Source: an uncultured Flavobacteriales bacterium
Lineage (GTDB): Bacteria > Bacteroidota > Bacteroidia > Flavobacteriales_D > Parvicellaceae
DNA: 64,000 nt
NCBI GenBank assembly: GCA_943787725.1
Contig: CALSNM010000001.1
Span: 62,001-126,000, forward strand
Direction: 5' to 3'
Shown: positions 57,196 to 64,000 of the stretch, piece by piece
Position numbering within the stretch: position 1 is the first letter of the stretch
Layout of the letters: every line of letters begins with the position of its first letter
Translations under genes and position numbers: made by a program
Notes under the pieces: model-generated
What the model was told of the DNA's origin: nothing
The model's input: the letters and a program-made list of their open reading frames with translations, nothing else
Databases searched by the model: none

Positions 57196-57243
57196 AAAGG
57201 CGCTCGTCCCAATATTAATAGGAATAATAGCGCCTTTAAAAAA
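57196..57243 (-). terminator. Terminator after the acyl-CoA dehydrogenase gene
   Basis: AAAGGCGCT (57196-57204) pairs with AGCGCCTTT (57229-57237) around a 24-nt loop, with A and T runs outside. On the minus strand the stem is followed by TTTTTC, a fair T tail; on the plus strand only TTT follows. It lies between two convergent genes and may serve both. Confidence 0.65.
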
Positions 57244-57258
57244 TAAATATATGGATGC

Positions 57259-58437
57259 TTAATTAAAAGCAGGAATGCCTGTGATATCCAAACCAGTAAT
57301 TAACAAGTGAATGTCATGAGTTCCTTCATAAGTAATAACAGATTCTAAGTTAGCCATATGACGCATAATAGAATATTCGTTTGTAATTCCCATTGCACCG
57401 TGTATTTGACGCGCCTCCCTGGCAACCTTCAGTGCCATATCAACATTGTTTCTTTTTGCCATAGAAATTTGAGCCGAAGTAGCTTTACCTTCATTTCGCA
57501 ATTGACCTAAACGTAGAGTTAATAATTGAGCTTTCGTAATTTCAGTAATCATTTCAGCTAGTTTTTTCTGAATCAATTGGAAACTTGCAATTGGTTTCTC
57601 AAATTGAATTCTTTCTTTCGAATATCTTAAAGCTGAATCGTAACAATCCAATGCAGATCCAATTGCTCCCCAAGCAATACCATAACGGGCACTATCCAAA
57701 CAAAGTAGTGGAGCTCCAAGCCCATCTTTTCCGGGTAAAATATTTTCTTTAGGAATTTTTACATTATTGAAAATTAACTCTCCGGTTGTAGAGGCTCTTA
57801 AAGAATGCTTTCCATGCATTGTAGGAGTTTCAAATCCTTCCATTTCCCGTTCTACAATAACCCCTTTGATTCTTCCTTCTTCATTTTTAGCCCAAACAAC
57901 TGCAAGATGAGCAAAAGGAGCATTTGAAATCCACATTTTGGCACCATTCAATATATAGTGATCACCAGCATCTTTAATATTAGACAACATCCCTCCTGGA
58001 TTAGAACCATGATCTGGTTCTGTCAATCCAAAACATCCAATGTATTCGCCGGTAGCTAATTTTGGTAAGTATTTTTGTCTTTGTTCTTCACTTCCGAATT
58101 TCCAAATTGGATACATCACCAAGGAACTTTGTACAGAAGATGTGGAACGCAATCCAGAATCACACCTTTCTAATTCTTGCATAATTAGACCGTAAGAAAT
58201 TTGATCTAAACCAGCTCCTCCATATTCTACCGGGATATAAGGCCCGAAACCACCTATTTCGCCCAAGCCAGGTACTATTTGACTTGGAAACTCAGCTCTT
58301 TCATAATAATCCTCAATAATTGGGCTTACTTCTTTCTTTACCCATGCTCTTGCAGCGTCACGAATTAATTTGTGTTCTTCGGTAAGCAAATCATCCATAT
58401 TGTAGTAATCATGTGCTTCGTATCTATCTTTGCTCAT
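57259..58437 (-). CDS. Acyl-CoA dehydrogenase, glutaryl-CoA dehydrogenase-like
   Basis: Start at ATG 58437 (MSKDRYEAHDYYNMDDLLTEEH), 392 residues; the open frame reaches 58563 but a promoter box lies between. FAD/substrate parts include CFGLTEPDHGSNPGGM, YILNGAKMWISNAPFA, SARYGIAWGAIGSALDCYDSALRY and RQIHGAMGITNEYSIMRHMANLE. The catalytic Glu sits in TYEGTHDIHLLITGLDITG. The last block and EYGGAGLDQISYGLIMQELER favour glutaryl-CoA dehydrogenase (lysine/tryptophan breakdown). A role beside the kynurenine-pathway gene elsewhere in the window is possible but unproven. Confidence 0.9.
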   Translation of the reverse strand: MSKDRYEAHDYYNMDDLLTEEHKLIRDAARAWVKKEVSPIIEDYYERAEFPSQIVPGLGEIGGFGPYIPVEYGGAGLDQISYGLIMQELERCDSGLRSTSSVQSSLVMYPIWKFGSEEQRQKYLPKLATGEYIGCFGLTEPDHGSNPGGMLSNIKDAGDHYILNGAKMWISNAPFAHLAVVWAKNEEGRIKGVIVEREMEGFETPTMHGKHSLRASTTGELIFNNVKIPKENILPGKDGLGAPLLCLDSARYGIAWGAIGSALDCYDSALRYSKERIQFEKPIASFQLIQKKLAEMITEITKAQLLTLRLGQLRNEGKATSAQISMAKRNNVDMALKVAREARQIHGAMGITNEYSIMRHMANLESVITYEGTHDIHLLITGLDITGIPAFN

Positions 58438-58456
58438 AGTAAATGTTTTGTTGGTG

Positions 58457-58464
58457 CAAAAATA
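58457..58464 (-). promoter_or_regulatory. Bacteroidota-type -7 box for the acyl-CoA dehydrogenase gene
   Basis: TATTTTTG on the minus strand, 20 nt before the ATG at 58437. It decides for the shorter start. A TTG lies 15 nt further upstream, slightly too close for a standard -33 element. Confidence 0.5.
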
Positions 58465-58684
58465 ATAAATAGAATGGTACAAGTCACCATTTTTTTCAAC
58501 AGTATTTGCCAGTAATTGTGGTAATCTTAACAATAAGTAATGGATATTCTCAAAATGACTCAAGCAATACAGTATTATTATCTGCCAATCCTTTAAATTT
58601 TCTCTATTTCCTTTGAAATGACATAGAAGAATGTTTGAGCGGCTAGACTATTATTCCGATATTTGTTTTCCTCTTTAATAAACG

Positions 58685-60642
58685 ATGATTCCAAAAGAAA
58701 CCATAGAGAAAATATTTGACGCAGCTGATATCGTTGACGTCATTAATGATTTCGTAAATCTAAAAAAAGCGGGGGTCAAACTATAAGGGCAACAGCCCTT
58801 TCTCGGATGACAAGACACCCTCGTTCATGGTTTCTCCTGCCAAGGGTATCTTCAAAGATTTTAGTTCTGGAGAGGGCGGTACGGTTGTTTCTTTTTTAAT
58901 GAAACACGAGCACTTTACCTATCCAGAAGCTCTTCGTTGGTTGGCTAAAAGATACAATATTGAAATCCAAGAGGAGGAGCAATCGCCCGAGCAGATGGCC
59001 GCTCAAGGCGCTCGAGAAAGCTTGTATCTGGTCAATCAATTCGCGAGAGATTACTTCGCGAAGCAAATGCTTGAGTCACAAGAGGGAAAGGCGATCGGGT
59101 TAAGTTACTTTAAGGAAAGAGGTTATAACGATGCCATCAATTAAGAAGTTCGAGTTAGGATACTCTCCTGATAACAGCAGTGCTCTCACAAAAGCGGCCC
59201 TGAGTGCAGGATATAAGCTAGAGTATTTAGAGAAAACAGGGTTATCGAAAACGAATGAAAAAGGGAGTTTTGATTTTTTCAGAGGTAGAGTAATCTTTCC
59301 TATACATAACCTTACAGGTAGAATTTTAGGTTTTGGAGGTAGAACCCTAAAAACAGATAAAAAAATAGCAAAATATTTCAATTCTCCGGAAAGCGAAATA
59401 TATCATAAGAGTAATGTTTTGTTCGGGCTTTATCAAGCAAAAGGTGCTATAATAAAAAAAGATACCTGTTACTTAGTTGAGGGTTATACTGATGTTGTAA
59501 GTTTAAATCAAGCAGGAATTGAAAATGTTGTAGCCTCTAGTGGCACGGCTCTTACGGAAGGTCAAATTAAACTTATAAAAAGATATACAAATAATATTGC
59601 CATTCTATATGATGGTGATAGTGCAGGAATAAAAGCTTCTTTTAGAGGGATTGATTTGATTCTTGAACAAGAGATGAACGTAAAGGTCGTTTTATTTCCT
59701 GATGGGGAAGATCCAGACAGCTATTCCAAAAAAGTTGGAACAACCGAACTAGATGAATATTTACAAAAAGAGGCTACAGATTTTATTCGTTTTAAAGCAT
59801 CTGTATTATTAAACGATGCAAAAGATGATCCTTTAAAAAGAGCCGAGACAATTAAGGATATTGTTAAATCTATCGCTATAATTCCGGACCAGATAATTAG
59901 ATCAGTATATATTAGAGAAACAAGTCAGCTTTTTGATATCAGTGAAAAAGCTCTTTTGAGTGAAGTTAACAAAATTCTCGCCAATAAAAGATCTTCAAAT
60001 TCGCAAGAGCAGCGCCAACAAATTGATGTTGCAAAGCCCACAGGATCTTTACAAAAGAGAGAATCAAGCGACGGAAGTCATAGTTTAAGTGATCAGGAAA
60101 AAGACTTAATTCGACTTATGCTTACGTATGGATCAATAGGAATCCAGGTAGAGATTGAGACGCAAGAAAGTGAAGAAATCAAAAAAGAAGAAATCCCTTT
60201 AGCGCAATATATAATAGAAGAACTTTTATCGGATGACTTGAAGTATGTCAATGAAACCTATCAAAGTATTTTTGATGAGTTTTTGGATGGAATTGAAAAT
60301 GGATTAATTGTAAATGATCAGCATTTTTTTCAAAAAGAAGAAGCTACCCTAAGCACCTTGGTTGTTGATTTGACAATGCCCAAAGATTCCGTAAGTGAAA
60401 ACTGGGAAAAAAAGCACCGTATTTATCCTCAAGAAGAGAGGCATAAACTAAAGCAAGCTGCGGTAGAATCAGTTTACATGTATAAACTTCGTGTCACAGA
60501 GAATATGATAAACGGAAAACAAACCGGACTGAAAGAAGAAACAGAAGAGAAGGAAATATATAGTCTTTTAGAACAAATCAAACAACTTAACCAAATAAGA
60601 AATACCTTTGCATCTAAACTAGGAATCATTATTACAAGATGA
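58685..60642 (+). CDS. dnaG: DNA primase DnaG with degenerate zinc ribbon, two frameshifts
   Basis: Makes RNA primers at the replication fork. About 650 residues after removing one extra G near 58771-58775 and one extra base near 59136. The N-terminal CHC2-type ribbon keeps its shape (NYKGNSPFSDDKTPSFMVSP, IFKDFSSGEGGTVVSFL) but all four metal ligands are replaced. The TOPRIM core is normal: FRGRVIFPIHNLTGRILGFGGRTL, YLVEGYTDVVSLNQAGIENVVASSGTALT, ILYDGDSAGIKAS. C-terminal helicase-binding part from about 450. Start MIPKETIEKIFDAADIVDVI. Its stop overlaps the mscS ATG by 4 nt. Confidence 0.93.
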
Positions 60643-61760
60643 ACGCTTTCTTTGAATATAAATTATTCGGATACTTTGAACAAAATTTCACTGTTTCGAA
60701 CCTAATATTGGTATGCCTAGTTGTTTCTTCCATTTTCTTTTTTAGAAAATACATAAGCAAAAGACTGGGGAGACTCTTAGTAAAAAGAGATTGGAAATTT
60801 AGCAATGGAAGAGAGAGAATAGTACATATACTCCTTGGTCAATCCATCTTTATAATTGGAGGTTTATTGTTAATTAGCGCACTGGGGTATGGAAATAGTG
60901 ATTTTTCATTAAATAGTATTCTTGACCTTCATCTTTTAGAAATTGGCGATTTCAAATTATCATTAGGGCAGTTAATTGCCCTAATTGTTTTAATCTTTCT
61001 TTCAAAAGTTGTTCTAAATGTTTCCAAGATTGTCATTTTCAAAGCAACAAAAGGAAAAGATTGGATAGATGAAGGTAGACGATTTACCATAGTTCAGTTA
61101 ACAAAGTATTTTGTTTACATCATCTTCGCTATACTGGTACTTCGAAGTCTCGGTTTTGAATTAGGTTCATTATTTTGGGCTAGTTCTGGACTTTTATTGG
61201 GTCTTGGCATGGGCTTAAAGGATATGTTTACCGATGTTGTTTCTGGCTTCATATTGTTGTTTGATGGTAGCGTGAAAGTTGGTGACATTGTGGAAATGGA
61301 CAAGGTAATTGCCCGCGTGGAGAAAATCAACATCCGTACTTCACATGTTAAATCCATGGATGGTAAAATTATTGTCCTTCCCAATTCTAAGTTAACCGAA
61401 GACAGTGTTGTGAATTGGACTATTAGCGACAGAGTCACTCGTTTCCATATTACAGTTTCTGTGGCATATGGAAGCGATACTGAAAAAGTCAGAGACCTTC
61501 TCTATCAATGTGCGTTAAATCATAAATTGGTAGATAAGCGCAGTGAAATTACTGTAATGTTTAATGATTTTGGAGATAGTGGGTTGGAATTCGAACTATA
61601 TTTTTGGGCAGCTAGAACTTGGGAAATAATGGTTATTAAAAGTGATTTGCGTTTTTCTATTGACAAGTTATTTAGAGAAAACGGAATTACTATACCATTT
61701 CCGCAAAGGGATTTGCATATTGTTTCAGATAGTCGAAACCAAAAAACTACATCTCTTTAA
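60639..61760 (+). CDS. Mechanosensitive ion channel, MscS family
   Basis: 373 residues. Four or five TM segments (about 20-37, 70-90, 110-135, 160-180, then the pore helix), with pore region LFWASSGLLLGLGMGLKDMFTDVVSGFILLFDG and the beta domain VKVGDIVEMDKVIARVEKINIRTSHVKSMDGKIIVLPNSKL. Releases solutes on hypo-osmotic shock. ATGA overlap with dnaG; the last 14 nt overlap the convergent recJ gene. Confidence 0.94.
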   Translation: MNAFFEYKLFGYFEQNFTVSNLILVCLVVSSIFFFRKYISKRLGRLLVKRDWKFSNGRERIVHILLGQSIFIIGGLLLISALGYGNSDFSLNSILDLHLLEIGDFKLSLGQLIALIVLIFLSKVVLNVSKIVIFKATKGKDWIDEGRRFTIVQLTKYFVYIIFAILVLRSLGFELGSLFWASSGLLLGLGMGLKDMFTDVVSGFILLFDGSVKVGDIVEMDKVIARVEKINIRTSHVKSMDGKIIVLPNSKLTEDSVVNWTISDRVTRFHITVSVAYGSDTEKVRDLLYQCALNHKLVDKRSEITVMFNDFGDSGLEFELYFWAARTWEIMVIKSDLRFSIDKLFRENGITIPFPQRDLHIVSDSRNQKTTSL

Positions 61761-63465
61761 TGTCTTTTACCATTAACTGAAGGGTATATTTATCATTAAA
61801 ATAATTTTTATCTAAAGAAAAAACTGCTTGAAAGAGCTTTTGATTTTCAGTAATAGACTTTTTTTCTCCTAAACCAAAAGCAATACCATTTAAGGAAAGG
61901 TTTTCTCCTTTTTGTTTTGCCGATATTTTTAAGTGTGTGTCTCCTACAACCCTACTCCATCCTTGATTGTCACAAAGGTTTTTCATGATAAAGATAGGTT
62001 TCATGTTTCCTGGACCAAAAGGAGCAAATTGCTCTATTAATCGGTATATTTTAGGAAAAACATCTCCATACCTTGAAGGTTTAATATCTTCCGTATTAAG
62101 TATTCCATCAATCCCAATTTCTCTTGTCTGCTGCTCTTGCGTTATTGAATCGGAAACTACCTGTTCAAAACGTTTTTGAAAAGCTTCCAAATTTTCAATT
62201 TTTAAGGAAAGTCCAGCAGCGTATTTATGGCCTCCAAACTGTTCTAATAAGTCTGAACATTTTTCTATGGCTTGATGGACATCAAAGCCCTTTACGGAAC
62301 GAGCAGAACCAGCTGCCATTCCATCATTTCCGGAAAGTACAATAGTTGGTTTGTAATATGATTCAATTAATCTGGATGCTACTATTCCAACAACTCCTTT
62401 GTGCCAGTCTTTTTGAAAAACGACAGTAGATTTTTTTGATTCATCATCTTCGCTTACCATTTTAAGCGCTTCTTCCGTTATCGCAGCGTCAAGATCTCTT
62501 CTTTGGTTATTATACGTATTGATTGTTTCTGACCACTCTTTAGAGCTATGTTCATCTTTTGACAACAGCAGTTCTACAGCATTTTTGGCAGAAGCCATTC
62601 TTCCCGCGGCGTTTATTCTTGGCGCCAATTTAAAAACCAAATCAGTAATCGTTAAGTCATTTTTTTTGTTCGCTAATTCTAATATTGTTGCAATTCCTAC
62701 CCTTGGCTTTTCATTAACCCTTTTTAGTCCATGATACGCCAATATTCTATTTTCTCCTGTCATTGGAACAATATCTGCTGCAATTGCAATTGCAACTAAA
62801 TCTAAAAGCTCTTTCCAGGTTTCTTCATTTTCATCTCTAGATATTACAAGAGCTTGTGCCAATTTTAATCCAATTCCACATCCACATAATTCATCATATG
62901 GGTATGAGCACGTTATTTTTTTAGGGTTTAATATTGCTAAAGCATCTGGGATTATTTTTCCTGGCGTATGGTGGTCGCAAATAATAAAATCAATTCCATA
63001 TTCATTTGCTTTTTCAATCTTATCGACGGCTTTGATCCCGCAATCTAGAGCTATGATTAGATTAATTTTCTTTACTTGCGCATATTCAATACTCTTTATG
63101 GAAACACCATAACCTTCTGTATATCTATCGGGTTGATAAAATTCAATGTTGGCGGTAAATCGACTTAAAAAAGAATACATCAGGGCAACCGATGCAGTCC
63201 CATCTACATCATAATCTCCGTAAACTAGAATATTTTGCTCTGTGTCTATCGCCTCATTGATGCGGTCTACAGCTTTTTGCATGTCCTCCATTAAGAAAGG
63301 GTCATGTAATGATTCTATTGATGGCCGAAAGAATTTCTTCGCTGCATCAAAAGTAGTTATGCCTCTTTCTACAAGTAATTTTGCAATGATTTTAGGTATT
63401 GCTAATTCCTTTTCTAATTGAGCAACTTGCTCTTTGTTTCCATCTTCTTTTATCTTCCAACGCAT
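61747..63465 (-). CDS. recJ: Single-stranded-DNA-specific exonuclease RecJ
   Basis: 5'-3' ssDNA exonuclease for recombination and mismatch repair. Start taken at MRWKIKEDGNKEQV (63465), 572 residues; the frame is open 24 nt further. DHH domain: NILVYGDYDVDGTASVALMYSF, ALDCGIKAVDKI, IICDHHTPG, NPKK-x-CSYPYDELCGCGIGLKLAQAL; DHHA1 domain: FQKDWHKGVVGIVASRLIE, DGMAAGSARSVKGFDVHQA, FGGHKYAAGLSLK. C-terminal OB part EQFAPFGPGNMKPIF. Convergent overlap of 14 nt with mscS. Confidence 0.96.
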   Translation of the reverse strand: MRWKIKEDGNKEQVAQLEKELAIPKIIAKLLVERGITTFDAAKKFFRPSIESLHDPFLMEDMQKAVDRINEAIDTEQNILVYGDYDVDGTASVALMYSFLSRFTANIEFYQPDRYTEGYGVSIKSIEYAQVKKINLIIALDCGIKAVDKIEKANEYGIDFIICDHHTPGKIIPDALAILNPKKITCSYPYDELCGCGIGLKLAQALVISRDENEETWKELLDLVAIAIAADIVPMTGENRILAYHGLKRVNEKPRVGIATILELANKKNDLTITDLVFKLAPRINAAGRMASAKNAVELLLSKDEHSSKEWSETINTYNNQRRDLDAAITEEALKMVSEDDESKKSTVVFQKDWHKGVVGIVASRLIESYYKPTIVLSGNDGMAAGSARSVKGFDVHQAIEKCSDLLEQFGGHKYAAGLSLKIENLEAFQKRFEQVVSDSITQEQQTREIGIDGILNTEDIKPSRYGDVFPKIYRLIEQFAPFGPGNMKPIFIMKNLCDNQGWSRVVGDTHLKISAKQKGENLSLNGIAFGLGEKKSITENQKLFQAVFSLDKNYFNDKYTLQLMVKDIKEM

Positions 63466-63571
63466 ATAAGGGGTTTGTTTATGTAACAAATTGAACCTTT
63501 TAGCATATAAAGGTAATTATTAGTACCTGGCTATGCTAAAACAATTAAAAACTTTGTCTATTTTCGAATCA

Positions 63572-64000
63572 ATGAAGGCTACAGTTACAATAATACTAGT
63601 TTGGAACGTATTTTTATTACGAGCTCAAGAAGAAGTGACGTCTTTTTATTTTTCTGAGCCGCAGCCTAGTTCAATTATTCCATTAGAGAAATTTGATGAT
63701 GATATTTGCGGACGATATCTTTACGCAAAAGACACCTTAAAAAGCTTGATTATCACCCCTGATAGCATCTATACACACTTTGGAACTTTTACTTATTTAC
63801 CCTCAAAAGAAATCGAAGCATCCGATAAATATAGTTTAAAGAATGATTTATTATATGGAATTAAGGAAGGCCAAGGAATTCCTTATAAAGAGAGAAATGA
63901 TACAATTTTCACATATGTAACCCAAAACGATTTACTTTTTAAACCAACTAAGAATCACAAATTAAATAAAAGCGGTGATAAATTCTACTTGAACACCCAG
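63572..64000 (+). CDS. Secreted uncharacterised protein, partial, runs off right edge
   Basis: Open from an ATG at 63533 to the window end. The second ATG at 63572 gives a better signal peptide, MKATVTIILVWNVFLLRAQ. The mature part begins EEVTSFYFSEPQPSSIIPLEKFDDDICGRY; no domain recognised. No stop before 64000, so at least 143 residues. Divergent from recJ. Confidence 0.6.
   Translation, partial: MKATVTIILVWNVFLLRAQEEVTSFYFSEPQPSSIIPLEKFDDDICGRYLYAKDTLKSLIITPDSIYTHFGTFTYLPSKEIEASDKYSLKNDLLYGIKEGQGIPYKERNDTIFTYVTQNDLLFKPTKNHKLNKSGDKFYLNTQ

Noticed and set aside
58438-58563. Forty-two-residue N-terminal extension of the acyl-CoA dehydrogenase
   Set aside because: A TATTTTTG box at 58457-58464 lies inside it and the ATG at 58437 matches the family start.
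1-64000. CRISPR arrays, insertion sequences, phage genes, restriction or toxin systems
   Set aside because: No spaced direct repeats, transposase, integrase, nuclease-methylase or toxin-antitoxin genes were seen; the content is mostly housekeeping and envelope genes.
1-64000. tRNA genes in the longer gaps
   Set aside because: I read the gaps at 9.3, 16.6, 17.9, 19.0 and 27.7 kb for cloverleaf arms and the GTTCRANNC T-loop and found none; a covariance-model scan would settle it.

Overview
AT-rich chromosomal segment from a member of the Bacteroidota, most likely order Flavobacteriales; the family cannot be fixed from sequence alone. The evidence is the gliding-motility genes gldE and gldD, a type IX secretion cargo with a gliding-type C-terminal domain, the fused murF-alr gene, the di-heme sdhCAB operon, 4'-phosphopantetheinyl transferase next to geranylgeranylglyceryl phosphate synthase, DUF2480 and DUF4286 proteins, and many TAnnTTTG promoter boxes 20-55 nt before start codons in place of Shine-Dalgarno sites. 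I see no rRNA, tRNA, CRISPR array, insertion sequence or prophage.

Layout. 0-5.2 kb: the 5' part of cysS, then folE and a WG-repeat protein leftward; a PPTase - GGGP synthase - ThiE-like - glucosaminidase/LysM run rightward. 5.4-13.1 kb: sufABCD and sdhCAB, both leftward. 13.1-16.5 kb: small protein, Xaa-Pro aminopeptidase, biotin-dependent carboxylase beta subunit. 16.7-19.2 kb: small ORF, DUF2752 protein and two related lipoproteins ending in Pmp3 or TM2 membrane domains. 19.2-23.8 kb: two-component system, TonB-like protein, atypical SDR, 3-hydroxyanthranilate dioxygenase. 23.8-31.1 kb: 1297-residue secreted protein, purF, then DUF2480-sufT-sufE. 31.2-37.1 kb: serS - lipoprotein - TPR - DUF4286 - PLP-enzyme operon, then the rplU-rpmA operon. 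37.2-43.5 kb: lpxD-like gene, SpoIIE-type phosphatase and a wzx-wzz-wzy surface-polysaccharide set. 43.6-50.9 kb: rhodanese, murF-alr, thymidine kinase, an uncharacterised protein, M28 peptidase, PD40 protein. 51-57 kb: rng, a tiny basic AURKAIP1/COX24-type gene, hup, mutY, ssb, gldE, gldD. 57-64 kb: thioesterase, acyl-CoA dehydrogenase, dnaG, mscS, recJ and a gene running off the right edge.

The clearest functional link is between the two Fe-S gene blocks. sufABCD and sufE-sufT-DUF2480 lie about 22 kb apart, yet both start with nearly the same leader: a 19-bp inverted repeat (ATTTAGA-N5-TCTAAAT, perfect at sufE, degenerate at sufA) exactly 6 nt before the ATG and just after a TAnnTTTG box. 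This points to one co-regulated Fe-S regulon, with DUF2480, which carries three cysteines, as its least understood member.

Data quality. Reading frames are intact over most of the window but break repeatedly at 0-4.6 kb and 47.6-59.2 kb, with isolated breaks near 13.4 and 33.7 kb. Genes expected to be essential (cysS, ssb, dnaG) are among those hit, so most breaks are probably sequencing or assembly indels and not pseudogenes. Such genes are given as one feature over their full inferred extent.
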